NCBI RefSeq assembly: GCF_003265705.1
Contig: NW_020312848.1
Location: forward strand, 57,499,737-57,563,736
Source of the DNA: Callorhinus ursinus
Taxonomy: Eukaryota > Chordata > Mammalia > Carnivora > Otariidae
Direction of reading: 5' to 3'
Length of the DNA stretch: 64,000 nt
A program made the translations under genes and the position numbers. Each line of letters starts with the position of its first letter. Within the stretch, counting starts at the first letter, position 1. The notes under the pieces were generated by a model. The model had not been told where the DNA came from, did no database searches, and worked only from the letters and a program-made list of their open reading frames with translations. Shown here piece after piece: positions 34,890 to 46,739 of this stretch.

Positions 34890-36480
34890 GTTTTAATAAC
34901 CACTTCCTCTACCACTGCCCTTGAGTCCATTTCTATTCTAAACTGAAGCCACTTCTCTTTCTACACAAAGTGATGACGAGGTGCACCTCTCAGATACCTG
35001 CCCAAAGTGGAATTTTCTTGTGTCACTGTTTTAAAATATCCATTTTTGGGTGAGGTTGTAGTGTACCTGCTACCTATTTTTGCTTGTCTATAACCAAGTT
35101 AATGTAGCTGTAAGCCAAACTCATGCATTTCCCTCCTCTTTTAACAGGTTATAAGAGATCCTGCATTAAGTTATAATTATGAGATGAGGGAGCACTGTGC
35201 AAATGTATGGGTGTCCGGACACCTGCTCAACAGCTGTCTTGTACACTCTGGTCCTGTTCATCCTCTATTCCCTATGTACTACTTTCATCTTATTATGATT
35301 TGTTGTTGGATACATCTAATATTATGACTTAATGGATCTGAAAGGACTCAGCTCATGATGGCCAGTTCCACTTGCATATACTTGGTGTCCCATAGTAAGT
35401 CATACATCTCTACAATGACTCAGCAGCATGCCAGGAGTTGTCTGTCAAGAGACAAATAATTCTATGCTGCAAAAGAAATGGCTTTCCTCCCAAAACTCAA
35501 AGGTCTATGTTATAGTTCTCTCACTGGTACTTGCCACAAAATACAAATGATATTTTTTTTCCATCACTGATACCTCTAACCACACAGAGTCTTCTGCCTG
35601 GACCTTCTGCATAGCTTTCCCTACTCTAGGTTCTATTTAAATCTGGTAGTTTTTGTTCCCCCAATAATCCTAGAAATAAGATAACATTAAACTAAAAAAA
35701 ATCACTGGACATTGTGCTTTCTTCTTTTAAGAAATAATGAAATAATTTGCATTTTATTTTGCTAAGAATGTCCTATAAAAGCCCTTTATCACCAGAACTC
35801 TAAATACGTAATGAGTTTGGAGGGCCCTGAAACACACAGGGTTTACCTCCCAAACCCTGGAGCATTAAAGTTCTCCAGATGCCTTCAGCATGTTAGCCAA
35901 CTCTTGATCATTCAGGTCAATAAATATAATTTTATTGGTGAAATACAACAACATAATATTCTGCAGAATATAAGGATATTCCAGGGATCTTTAGACAATA
36001 TTATTATAGAAGACAAGAGTGTTACTATCACTCTATGACAAAAGTAGAAATTTATATTATTGTCCATTTCATATGAATGTGAACAGTTTTGTTTTTTCAT
36101 TTCTAATTAGGTTAGAACAGAACAAATTAACCAAATCAATGTTCACTTATCATGTACCTGAGTCTATATTTATCTGCTCTCATACATATATCACATCTGA
36201 CATCACGACTGAAATTTGGGCTACTTCTTGGTTCGGCTAATGGTGGTCTATAATTATCCTTGATGAATCATCCAGTTTCTACAAAGGCCAGACTCATAAA
36301 CTGAACATAGATATAATGGGGACCACACACCTATATCCCTTTTGATCCTTAAGTTTGGCACTAATTTCTACCATACCTTCACCCAGGATGTGATGTTGTT
36401 TTGAATTATTAGCCAAGTGGAAGACAATTACAGAGGCTTCCAAATGATCTTCCCTACTATAATAACCTACTATAACAACT
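34890..36480 (-). pseudogene. decayed ERV-L pol fragment (reverse transcriptase to RNase H)
   Basis: Read on the minus strand, this follows class III (ERV-L) pol from the start of the reverse transcriptase domain near 36470 into the RNase H region near 35.3 kb. Landmarks include GGTGTCCGGACACC near 35210, GATGGCCAGTTCC with the CATGAGCTGAG text near 35360, and the start of the palm near 36260. Frames are broken throughout. At the catalytic strand (35931-35942) the two aspartates read Asn and Lys. No LTRs were recognised at its ends. This is an old dead element. It is assigned by similarity to remembered family features and not by a search. Confidence 0.75.
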
Positions 36481-36484
36481 CTTA

Positions 36485-36963
36485 TGATATGTAATAGGTA
36501 GAATAATGGTCCTCAAATATTTCCATGTTCTAATTTCTGGAAACTGTGAATATATTAAGTTACATGGTAAAAGGGTTATCAGATGATCTTCATATGGGAT
36601 CTTCATATAGGAATATTATCCTGAGTTATATGGGTGAGTCCAATGTAATCACAAGGGTCCTTAAAAATGGAAGAGGTGGGGAGAAGAAGGAGAACCAAGG
36701 AGATAAAAATGTGAGAATTTGGCTTGATGTTTCTGAGTTTAAAGATGAAGGAATTGGGTCATGAGCCAAGAAGTGCAGGTGGTCCTTAGAAACTCAGAAA
36801 GACAAGAAAATGGATTCTACTCTAAAGACAGCACTATTGACACATTGATTTTAGCTCAGTGAGTCCCACTTCAGACATCTGAATGCAAAACTATAAGATA
36901 GTTAATTTGTTTAAAGTCACTAAGAATGTGGTAAGTTATTGAAGAAGCAATAAGAAACATACA
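36485..36963 (+). mobile_element. solitary MLT1-type LTR (ERVL-MaLR)
   Basis: MLT1 LTR on the plus strand, with GTAGAATAATGGTCCTCAAA at the start and CAATGTAATCACAAGGGTCC in the middle. TTTGTTTAAAGTCACTAAGA and AATAAGAAACATACA lie at the end. It overlaps a spurious 72-codon open frame. It sits directly beside the ERV-L pol fragment but on the opposite strand, so they are separate insertions. Confidence 0.9.
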
Positions 36964-38270
36964 GGTTTAGGGAACTGGAAATTGGGTGCTGCTATAACAA
37001 ATCCCTAAAAATAGGAAAGTAACTTTGGAATTTGGCAGTAGGGAAAGGCTGGACAAATTTTAGCTGCTACTCTAGCCTTGTTGATTGTTATATTCACTGA
37101 TTATTGTAATAATTGCACTTATTCTCCCTAACTTCTGATAATTAAGCAAATTGCACCTGGTCTCTATTGTTTCACAGTCCCATTATTCCCCTTATTTTCA
37201 GAAAGCCAAGTTCTGTACCATCATTCCTATCATTACAGGGAATACAATTGAGTTATTTGTAAGTGGTTTGATTCTTTTAAGGCTTTTTTTTTAATTTTTG
37301 GAGTTTTTACTGAGATAATTGCAGGTCCACACACATATGAAATAATATTGAAAGACCGTACACTTTCTCCAATTTTCCCTAAAGGTAACATTTTGCAAAA
37401 CTTCAGTATGTTGCATCATATTGCAACAAGGATATTGACATTGATCCAATCTACCAGGTGTGAGTGTGGTTAAAAAAAAAAAAAACGTGTAAAAGGGACA
37501 GATGAGGGCCAGATCATGCCATTCTAAAGAAACTGTGCCTATGACCAGCTGCTGCACTCTAAGACAGAACATTCTCAAATGACTCTCAGAATACATGGTA
37601 TGTTAGAATTCCAATTGGAAAATCATGTACAAGAGCTGTGCTCACTCAGAGGTGGAAGGCCATTTCTGGCTGGGATGAGATGAAGGTAGAGGTAGAGTTG
37701 CAGGGATTATTGGTAGGACTTTTAAACTTTGTTAGACAAGATGAAAGTAGCCTTTTAATCCAGGGCCATTTTTGCTCCTGCTGTGTAACCTACCATCATT
37801 CTGGGAATTTATAAGATCTATTGTTCTGACTAGTAGAAGCATGAACCATTCCCAGTTCTGTGTATATCTTTGCGATTATCCACTTGGTTTCTTTGAGATG
37901 GTTCTTTCCCCCCGGAAATTCCCTCTCACACCTGTATTATGCCAATCATTACTCATCTAAAGTTATGTGAGATCTTATGCAGATTTATGGAGATTTGTCT
38001 CTCACTTTGCATCTCTCTCCTCTCTGCATCTATGCCTTATGAATTCTTACCACCTTGGCCTCCCTGATCTATCAGTGCTCTCTCCTCAATTCAGAGTGAT
38101 CACCAGACTCTATGTGGGTCTCCATACCTTTGGTGCATCTTAAATCCTTTCCAGGAGATAAACTAGGGGAAATAGAAAGTTAACTAAATTTCTCCTCTCT
38201 CAGGGATAATAGTCCTGCCCATCTGATATTTAATGGACAAAAACCATTGTTTTATACATTTTTTTATTTT
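36964..38270. other. single-copy DNA around an old L1 fragment
   Basis: Apart from the L1 3' UTR piece at 37282-37462 and a poly-A at 37471-37484, nothing is recognised. Confidence 0.5.
37282..37462 (-). mobile_element. ancient L1 3' UTR fragment
   Basis: CAACAAGGATATTGACATTG with TTTTTACTGAGATAATTGCA is the characteristic text of old L1M 3' UTRs read in reverse. It is short and diverged. Confidence 0.75.
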
Positions 38271-38283
38271 TAAAAATATTTTT

Positions 38284-38462
38284 GGGGCGCCTGGGTGGCT
38301 CAGTCGTTAAGCATCTGCCTTCGGCTCAGGTCATGATGGGATCAAGCCCCACATTGGGGTCCCTGCTCTGCGGGAAGCCTGCTTCTCCCTCTCCCACTCC
38401 CCCTGCCTTGTGTTCCCTCTCCTGCTGTGTCTGTCTCTGTCAAATAAATAAATAAAATCTTT
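38284..38462 (+). mobile_element. young Can-SINE with internal deletion
   Basis: The best-preserved SINE head in the window (GGGGCGCCTGGGTGGCTCAG) and a CT-rich middle. About 11 bases are missing after CATGAT, compared with the copy at 60131. Duplications TAAAAATATTTTT-like flank it at 38271 and 38463. Confidence 0.95.
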
Positions 38463-38477
38463 AAAAAATATATTTTT

Positions 38478-39398
38478 AAGTTGAGAGAATAAATTGTATC
38501 CTTGTTTATCATCATGACCATAAATGGAAATCAGCACCTTCATTCTTAAAATACCCTCTTCTTGGTCTCCTAGGTAGGCCAGTTAAGACTATGGGATTAA
38601 CACAATGAATGAGCTCCCTGATTTGAATGAGGATGATGGGTCACTGCATAGCAGAGTGGAAACACTTTACTGACAAAGATGGGTGCATTTTCTATAAGTG
38701 GAAGCAGAGATCCAACAATATTTAGAATATTTTACTTACAGGTAGTTTTGGCAATGGCTAATTGGACACATTTCCTATAGTGCTATATTATTGATCTTTA
38801 TATTTAAAGAAAACAAACAAAAACACACAAAACTTTAAAGGTCCATTTGGTCAGAAATCTTATGAGCTGCCACAAAAGACTTGCCTATCATTTACTGCAG
38901 TGTCCATATCTACATGTGTTCAGAGACCAAGATCCCATTGATTAAAGCAAAATCTGGCTTTCTTGAAAAATACTCTGTGTCACTGCCACAAGTTAATATA
39001 AGTTAAATCTTCTCATACTTTTCTGTAAGCATTTACTAGAATAAATATGAAATGGGAAAAATTATGTAGCCAGACTATTCAGGGATTACTAACACTGGCT
39101 CTGAATTGACATTAGTTTCTGGGGACAGAAAAATGCTATTCTAATACACAATTCAAATTGGTGGCTTTTGTTGGCGAGATGATATATAGGCTAATCTCCA
39201 CTCACAGTGGGCCTAGCTGTTCCACTAATATTTTGGTTATATCTGAAGTTCTTGAATATATATAATTGGAATAGGTATTCTTGGCAAATGGCAGAATTTC
39301 CACATAGATCTGTAACCCCTAGGGTAAAGCTGTTGTAGAAAGGTATAAATGAAATTATCCAAAACTTACCTTCCATACCAGGATAGTAAAATAAAAGT
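38478..39398. other. single-copy AT-rich DNA
   Basis: Nothing recognised. The open frame on the minus strand near 39.2-39.4 kb has no domain features. Confidence 0.55.
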
Positions 39399-39409
39399 AA
39401 AAATCCATA

Positions 39410-39608
39410 GGGCACCTGGGTTGCTCAGTTGATAGGGTGTCTGCTTTCAGCTCAGGTCATGGTCCCAGAGACCTGGAATCGAGCCCCACACTGGGCTCTC
39501 TGCTCAGTAGGGGAGTCTGCTTCTCCTTCTCCCTCTGCCCCTCCCCCTGATCCTTCTCTTTCTTTCTTGCTCACTCTCTCTCTCAGATAAATAAATAAAA
39601 GCTTTTAA
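39410..39608 (+). mobile_element. Can-SINE
   Basis: Head GGCACCTGGGTTGCTCAGTT, a CT-rich middle and an AGATAAATAAATAAAAGC tail. TAAAAATCCA and AAAAATCCA duplications flank it at 39399 and 39609. Confidence 0.94.
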
Positions 39609-39619
39609 AAAAATCCAAC

Positions 39620-40500
39620 CTGTGGGAAATTATAGATTAATTCCTCTATTAAAGACCTGAAAAAGACATGGATGTTGAGACCTATCACATCCCCATTAGC
39701 TTATCTGTGTGTATATGCAATAATTGGGACAACCCTGCAGTATGACACTGGATTATCATAAACTTTATCAGGTGGTGACTCTAAATGCAGCTTCTATTTT
39801 TTATGTGATATCTTTGCAAGAACACAATAACACACACCTGGAATGCTGTTATAGACCTGAATAATTGTTTTTTCCATCCTAATATTCAAAGGCCATGTGA
39901 AGCATTTTTATTTTCTCTTGGTAAGGCCAACAGTATACCTTCACATCTTGACATTTCATGTAACCTCAAACTACAATGTAGTCTACTACACCGATGATAT
40001 AATGTTAATAGATTCTGATGACCAGGAAGTAGTAAGTAATGTATTAAGGCATTTAGACTAGAGATTTGGAGATATATCCCACAAGCTGCCAGAAGTCTGC
40101 CATCACAGTGAAAGGTTTAGGGACCAAATGGTCTATCAAAGTAAATCTTACATAGTAAAATAAAAGTGTACCTTACATCACTACTACAGACAATGAGGCA
40201 CAGTACTTGGTAGTTTTTGTTTGTTTTTTAACATCAACACATAAAACAGTCAAATGTGCTACTTCCATCTGTCATCAAGTCACCCAATAGGTTGTAAGGA
40301 TTGAGAGGTACCAGAAAAAAGGAAAACAACTAATCTGTACTCCAAGTTGCATTTCCACTTGGAACTTATGATTCAGAAGATCTAATGATATTCAAAGTGT
40401 GGAAAACTGGGTTTTGTGTAGAACCATTTTCAAGCCCAGTATGAGAATCATTTTAGACCTCTAGGATTTTAATAGCAAGGCCATGTCCTGTTAAACAAAT
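39620..40500 (+). pseudogene. decayed ERV-L pol fragment (reverse transcriptase to RNase H)
   Basis: On the plus strand this follows class III ERV-L pol across the reverse transcriptase palm and into RNase H. LDYHKLYQVVTLNAASI is readable from about 39752. The active-site strand reads VYYTDDIML (39981-40007), with both catalytic aspartates still present. TTTDNEAQYLV is readable near 40185 and LGTYDSEDLMIFKVW near 40360. Several stops and frame changes make it non-coding. It overlaps in content with the pol segment at 34890-36480 but points the other way. No LTR of its own was recognised. Confidence 0.85.
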
Positions 40501-40509
40501 AACGATTAT

Positions 40510-40693
40510 TTTTTTAAGATTTATGTATTTATTTATTTATTTGAGGGGTGGGGAGGGACAGAGGAAGAGAGAATCTAAAGCAGATTCCATGCTGAATATG
40601 GAGCCTGACACAGGACTTGATCTCACAACTCTGATCATGACCTGAGCCAAAACCAAGAGTCGATGCTTAACTGACAGCCACTCAGGTGCCCCA
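40510..40693 (-). mobile_element. Can-SINE, antisense
   Basis: The SINEC head GGGGCACCTGAGTGGCTGTC is on the minus strand, with a TTTATTTATTTATTTGA tail region. It separates the ERV-L pol piece from the L1 5' UTR. Confidence 0.92.
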
Positions 40694-41154
40694 ACATTTT
40701 AATTATAATGTGCTGTGGTGTTCATCTTTGTTTGGGGCTCCTTGGGTTCATCTTCTTTGGGACACTTTTTGCCTCTTGGACTTGGATTTCTATTTCCCTC
40801 TCTAGGTTAGAGAATTTTTTAGTTATTATTTCTTAAAATAAGTCTTCTACACCTTTCTCTCTTTCTCCTTCTGGGACCTCTTTAATGCGAATATTTGTTT
40901 GCTTGATGTTGTTGGAGATCTCTTAACCTATCCTCATTTTTAAAAATTCTTTTCTCTTTTTGCTGTTCAGCTTCTGTGCTTTCCATTACCCTGTCTTCCA
41001 GACCACTGATACATTCTTCTGCATCCTTGAATCTACTGTTTATTCCCTCTAGTATGCTTTTTATTTCATTATTGTATACTTCTACTCTGATTGGTTCTTT
41101 TTAATATTTTCTATCTCTTTATTGAAGGTCTCACTGAGTTCTTCTATCCTTTTT

Positions 41155-41336
41155 TAAAAAGATTTTATTTATTTATTTGACAGAGAGAGAGAGAGCACAA
41201 GCAGGGGCGCAGCAGGCAGAGGGAGAAGCAGGCTCCCGCTGAGCAAGGAGCCCGATGCAGGGCTCAATCCCAGGAACCTGGGATCAGGACCTGAGCCGAA
41301 GGCAGACAGTGACTGACTGAGCCACCCAGGCACCCC
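41155..41336 (-). mobile_element. Can-SINE nested in L1 5' UTR
   Basis: Antisense SINEC, flanked by TGAGTTCTTCTATCCTTTT (41135-41153) and TGAGTTCTTCTATTCTTTT (41337-41355). Confidence 0.96.
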
Positions 41337-41667
41337 TGAGTTCTTCTATTCTTTTCTGCAGTTCAGTGAGTATCTTTACAATCATAACTTTAAATTCTTT
41401 ATCAGGCATATTGCTTATCTCTGCTTCATTACATTATTTTTCTGAGTTTTTCCTTATTCTTTCTTTTGGAATATATACTTCTGTCTCCTCATTTTGCTTG
41501 ACTTTCTCTGTTTGTTTCTTTGGATTAGGTGAAATGGCTACTTCTCAAGTTGAAGGAGTGGTCTTGTGTATGGTCCTCTACATAGCTTATGTGTGCTTGG
41601 TGACTTTTGCTGGCTGGCTGGAGTTGTGGCTGTATATGCTAGTTACTCTTTCAAACCATTAATTTTT

Positions 41668-41905
41668 AGAGAAAGAATAAAGAAAAAAATAATATAATGA
41701 TAAAGAAAAAAATAATAAAAGAAAGGAAAAAATTAAAAAAGAAAAAGAGAGAAAAGAAAAGGAAAAAGAAAACAAGAAACAAACAAAACCAAAAAGAAAA
41801 AAATAAAAACAAAGCATGACAAGACAAATTTTAAAAAAGTAAAAAAAAATAAATAAACAAAAATTCAAAATAACAGTTAAAAACAATAACAAAAACCACA
41901 CAAAA
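41668..41905. repeat. A-rich purine tract
   Basis: About 240 bases are made of AAAG, AAAT and AAAC units on the plus strand, so the L1 sense strand is pyrimidine-rich here. It produces a meaningless Phe-rich frame on the minus strand. Confidence 0.9.
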
Positions 41906-41910
41906 CCACA

Positions 41911-42507
41911 GCTTGTTTTCTGTGCCCCAGCACCATAGGGCGGCTGGCATGGGCTTGTGGATCTTGGGCTTACTGAGGTTGCAAGCTCATTGTGAGGCTT
42001 TTTTCTGTGCACCAGTGTGACCAGGACTCATGTGGGCTTGTAGACCCTGGGGTTGCTGAGGTCTCAAACTCCCTGTGATGACTGGACCCATCAGTTGTTG
42101 TGCCTGGACCCACCCATTAGGGCATCAGGACTCTCCAATTATGTATGACATCCAAACCCACCCTTTACGGCATCCAGACTCTGTTTAGTCTGGGCTTTTA
42201 AGGTACAGGAGGAGAGGGCAATACTACTCCTTCGCCCTTTTAAACCAGAGCTTTTTTTGTGTCCCAGGGCTAGTAGGGCTGGTATGGGTTTGTGGACCCT
42301 GGGTTTGCGTAAGTCACAGGCTCTCTGAGATGACTGGACCTGCCCATTAAGGGTCCAGATCCTGCCATAAGTTTTTAAGGTGGGGTGGGAATGTAAACCA
42401 TGTTATTCTCCAGTCCCTCTGTCTGGAGAGCTTTCCCACAGCTTCTTGGATGCTTGGCAGAGATTTAGTATTGTCTCTTTTATGTGTTACTTGCTATTTC
42501 AAACCAT
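41911..42507 (-). repeat. tandem monomer-like units in L1 5' UTR
   Basis: Related units start at about 41911, 41998 and 42250. Each opens with a GCTTTTTTCTGTGCCCCAG-like block, then GGGCTTGTGGACCCTGGG and (G)ATGACTGGACC. The second unit is about 252 bp and the third about 258 bp. A fourth start block is at 42508, after which the sequence diverges. The B/C and C/D joints share TTTNAAACCA(G/T)G-like text. Confidence 0.7.
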
Positions 42508-42783
42508 GGCTTTTTTTCTGTGTCCAAGGACAGAGAGATCTGTTCCTGGTCCCTCAGCACTGTCCCTCCCCACTGCTGTTCACAGTGTTGGGGTGGGTGT
42601 TCCTTTTGTTACCGTGTCTCCATCTCTCTTGCTGTTACCTTGTCATTCTGTCTTTCATTGTTCAGTAGCTGTTCAGTCAGCTCTCAGTTCTTCAGGAGGA
42701 ATTGTTTTATCAGTAGGTGTAATTTGGTGTATTCTGTGGAAGAGCTGAGTTCAGAGTTCCTATGTTGCCATTTTGAACCAGAC

Positions 42784-43330
42784 CTACATTTCTTTTTTGT
42801 TTGCTGGCTATATGTTGTACTCTGCCAGTACAGGGTGCCATGGGACACTGCATAGCTGGAGAAGGATGAGACAATTTTATATTCCTCCAGTTGTTATGAT
42901 TTTCAGTGTGACAGCAAGATTACTGGCATGCATTCATCACACTGGTGTCAATTCTTGTAGTTTTTATGATGATGCCCTCCAGACAGCTTCTTTATTATAA
43001 TAGTGGTAAAAGGTCTTTCAGTACAACAGTGGGCACATTCTAGTAAATTTTTCTTCACCATAAGTGGTGTCTCCTTGTGGCAGCAATATTCTCTTAGAAA
43101 TGGTCCAACACCCAGCCTTTCAGGACCCTCCTCTGTATTTCTTTACCATTTACTTTTTCCTTAGCCCTAGGTGTTGAAGCTACTTTGTGCTGCCATATCC
43201 TAGAGTGATTTCTTATGTCTTTTAGTTGTTAATCAACTTTTACATAGTTCAAAATTTTTCATATTCATTGAATTTCCCTGTTCAATTTACTACCTATACT
43301 TTGACTGATACAGACTAACTTCTTATAATA
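42784..43330 (+). other. unassigned, possibly LTR-derived
   Basis: The end of this stretch (CTATACTTTGACTGATACAGAC, about 43298-43319) resembles the 3' end text of ERVL-type LTRs. No full LTR could be recognised and no gene is seen. Confidence 0.3.
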
Positions 43331-44495
43331 TCCATTAGCATCATTTAGCATTATTTTTGGTTTTCATTCTTCTAAGCACATGACAGTACTACAGGAACAT
43401 AGTAAGAGATATGAAAAAGGAGAGAATTAAACAAAAGTATTTTCTGTTGTCATACAAACACAAAAGTAAATGCCTTCGACAACTAGAACGATAAAAATCC
43501 AAGAATATAGATCAAGGAATAGCATAGGTCAGAAATAAAAGAGAGCAAAAAAAGGAGCACATCCAAAGGGTGATGATTGAAACTAACTAAACATGAATCT
43601 TTGCATAAATTTCCCATCTCTGAATTAGAATTTACAAATGCACAGACGGTTTTTACACACATGCCTCTTGACATACCCATAAGTGCTTGTGACCATGCTT
43701 TAAAAAGTGTTTATTTTAGAGCTTTCAAACATATAGAATGAATTTATGCAAACTTGTACATTTTCGACCTAAACTGCACATAGTAGATGACATTTTTTAT
43801 TGGACATTAGTGGAATATATGGAAAATGAAGAACACCTGTTATATGATAGCTGAGAATGTATAGAGGATTAGTGCCCCTGAGATTTTAAGGGACAACTAG
43901 TTTCTCTTCTTTCACATAACTCCCTGCCCCCACCACCATCATCATAACATTAAGTTGTAACATTGGGACTTAACAAAATAAAAAAGCAATATAAGTTTTT
44001 TGCACAAAATAGATTCATATGCATCCTGAGTCTCAAATATTTACAGTGCTATCTATGTTAATGGAAAGTGAGGTATAGTTAATAGCAGTAATAGCATGGA
44101 GTATTTCATGAAAATAATCCCTTTTTTAAAACTATAGGATATAAAGTGATTCTCATCAGTATGAATAAAGCTAACCATAAGCTATATATTAAAAATTTAA
44201 AACATAAGTCCTCTGATGATATTAATAATGTGAAAAAGTTCTGGTTCACTGAACATGGAATTGAGGAAACACCTAAACATCTGGGAAAAGATGTAAGAAA
44301 TACATATAGACATGACAAATATAATCTGAAACTTTACTAAATTATAGATATATTAATTTCAGAATGAAACTTTTTTTAAAGAGCAAACCAATTGTTGAGT
44401 ATAAAATTACATTCCATATAGGCATTTTATTTTACTCTTCAATTTTTACCCATATAATTTAATGGATGAGTCAGAAATACCATCTCTCTATATAT
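43331..44495. other. single-copy AT-rich DNA
   Basis: No repeat or gene recognised. A 64-codon open frame at 44146-44340 is rich in Lys and Asn and has no domain signature. Confidence 0.5.
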
Positions 44496-44545
44496 AACAT
44501 AACATAACATAACATAACATAACATAACATAACATAACATAACAT
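44496..44545. repeat. (AACAT)10 pentanucleotide array
   Basis: Ten exact AACAT units. It is the only pentanucleotide array in the window, and its perfection suggests a recent, likely variable locus. Confidence 0.98.
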
Positions 44546-44569
44546 AATAAATATAATATACTTACATAT

Positions 44570-45066
44570 CTAACCTGATGACTTAATCAGTAACTACCTT
44601 GGAAGCTGGGCATTTTTGCCTTGGCTAATCCTTTTGCACTGAGCCTGGAGGGATAGCCCTTTAAAATTGCCTTTGTTTTCTGTGGTCCCAGAGGAATTCA
44701 TGAATGCAGAGCCCCATCAGCTCTCAGAGCTAGGTACTTTGGGAGTCAGTCACTCTGGTAATAACCTTAAAAGTTGGGATGCTAAATGTGTGGTTCAAAC
44801 CCTTTGTTCCTTTGTCCAGGGAGAAGCTGGGAGCTAGAGAGTCCTTCCCAATTACAAGGTGCTGTGCAGGGGTGCCATTTACGGAATGAGTGTGTCTTAG
44901 CTTTTCCTACCTGTTTCATTATAGGTATCTTCTCAGTCACTAGTATGTAGGAGTCCCTCAACTAGTTTCTGGATTTTTCTCAGAGGGAATTGATCCACAT
45001 GTAACTGTTTATTCAGTGCATTCCAGGGAGGAGAAAAAGTCAGGTACCTCTTTTGCCATCTTTCTG
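44570..45066 (-). mobile_element. L1 5' UTR fragment (L1M type)
   Basis: Plus-strand landmarks are GTGTGTCTTAGCTTTTCCTA, AGTTTCTGGATTTTTCTCAG and GCCATCTTTCTG. Read on the minus strand this is an L1 5' UTR whose first bases carry the AAGATGGC-like start. It is diverged and has no ORFs attached. Confidence 0.75.
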
Positions 45067-46495
45067 CTGTCATTCTTGACATGCTTTTAAAAGAGTTTGG
45101 AGAAAAAAACATTTTTTAAGTTTAAAAGCATTAATGAAAGTTCTGTTAGATAAAGGAGACTAATGATTTCCCATATAAGCATTAATTTAATCAATTTCCT
45201 TTATATAGAATCCATATGTAGATGAAATTCATTAAATTCGATAGTGTGGGTATATTTCTATGATACTAATAAGATATTTTCTTACACATCATCACTGTTT
45301 AAATTCAGGACATCATGAGTGGGTTAAATAAGCAAAATGACCTCTGTTTTTAATCTAATTGAAATATGTTATTTATGGTATGAAGTTCTAAAACAAATAA
45401 AGCTAAAGAGTTTGTGTTATGCGTGCTGTGTGTGAGTGTATGCATATTTTTCTGTTTCTTTAAAAAGTGTAAGTGCTTTTGTTGTTTTCAGATTTACTGT
45501 GCTGTTGCTGTCTCGTCTTTCTGAGAAAAAAATAGTTCTGCTGATATACAGGACAGAGGCTGCAAATAAACTGAATGTATGGTAATTCCCTACAACATTC
45601 CAGTAGTAAATTTTAACAGTATGATTGACAAAGAGTGAACTGGCCCATTAAGTTAGTTCTACTACTATAAAATCCTTCATTTTAAACTGAAGTGGTTGCC
45701 ACCATTAACCATACAGTGATGTGGTCTTATCTAAGTAATTCCCCTTTACTCACTGTGCAGAATCATGAACTTCACTTTGGTTATATGGTTTATATTTTAG
45801 TAAAAATCAGTTGGCTCACTGACATTTTTTAAATAATGCATTTGTCAATGCTTTACCTGCTGTGAAAACCATAATCCTCTTCTGTGAACTGCATTTAACT
45901 AAAGATGCTTTTATTAATTTACTTTCAAATTTCTGTTCAACGAATTAACTTATTTATAAAATACTATCAAGAAAGTCCAATGATTGCTATTATTATAAAA
46001 GCATCAGTTATTACACATATATCCCATTATACTTTAAACTTTTAAACCTTAGTGTAATTTTAACCTAGTATAGAATTTTTTTTCATCTTTTAAAATACTG
46101 ACGCTAAATTTACTGGTCACCTGCAAAAGCACTGTGTTTTTCACTAAAGAACATGTCCATTAGAGCAAATTTAGACTTACATATATTTTTGTACCCATGT
46201 TAAACCTATAATACAGTTTGTAACACTATTTGGTATATAGTAATATTTGAGTTAGTCCATTTATAATGAAGCGGAATTATTTTTCAGTATGATGAAATGT
46301 GTTCTTAATCAATATTTGAGCTTAATCAACACTTGTTTTAAACACTTAAACCCCACATGGAAAAGGATTATAAATAGTCTTTGTTATATTAAAGCATGTT
46401 ATAAGGAAGCATGGGTTTTAATCAATTTTAACCAATAATCATACCGAATCCTATAATTAATGAAGGGGAAACTAAATCATATTTAAACTCATTCT
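45067..46495. other. single-copy DNA
   Basis: No recognised repeat or gene. About 45480-45800 has higher complexity than its surroundings, but nothing supports a function. Confidence 0.5.
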
Positions 46496-46499
46496 CATT

Positions 46500-46735
46500 G
46501 GAGTCAAATTCCTGGATCACTGACTTGGCTCTGCCTCTAACTGAATGTGTGGTATCAGGGCTATTAATGTCCATGCCTTTGTTTCCTCACCTATAAAAAG
46601 AGTATAATTATGAAACTTAAATCTTAGGTTTGAGTGAATGTTAATTATGGTTACATATGTAAATTATTTGGCACTGTGCTTGGCATATTGCAACTACACA
46701 ATAAATGTTTGCTATGATTATAATTGGTTGCTATT
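46500..46735 (-). mobile_element. MIR SINE
   Basis: Minus-strand MIR. The plus strand shows CTTGGCTCTGCCTCTAACTG, GTTTCCTCACCTATAAAAAG and GGCATATTGCAACTACACAATAAATG in the expected order. Strongly diverged, as expected for this ancient family. Confidence 0.85.
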
Positions 46736-46739
46736 ATTT

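Larger units (their letters stand above)
40694..42783 (-). mobile_element. L1 5' UTR with monomer-like repeats
   Basis: On the minus strand this is the 5' region of an L1M-type element. It begins at TGGTTCAAAATGGCAAC (42782 downward), close to the usual L1 start with an AAGATGGC-like core, and runs down to 40694. Plus-strand landmarks are TTCTTCTATTCTTTTCTGCA, ACTTTAAATTCTTTATCAGG and CTGTCTTCCAGACCACTGAT. It contains a SINE, a 230-bp A-rich tract and repeated units of about 255 bp. The L1 ORFs are not attached. The open frames at 42380-42855 come from this region and are not genes. Confidence 0.8.

Noticed and set aside
36546..36764. 72-codon plus-strand frame
   Set aside because: It lies wholly inside an MLT1 LTR and has no coding features.
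41659..42012. 117-codon Phe/Leu-rich frame that looks like membrane segments
   Set aside because: It is produced by translating the A-rich tract and has no real protein features.
42380..42855. Overlapping 120-codon frames on the plus strand
   Set aside because: They lie antisense to an L1 5' UTR, have no domain, and overlap one another in three frames.
44146..44340. 64-codon Lys/Asn-rich plus-strand frame
   Set aside because: No homology recognised, and the length is within chance expectation for this composition.
44496..44545. Possible CRISPR-like direct repeats
   Set aside because: The units are five bases with no spacers, and the genome is mammalian.
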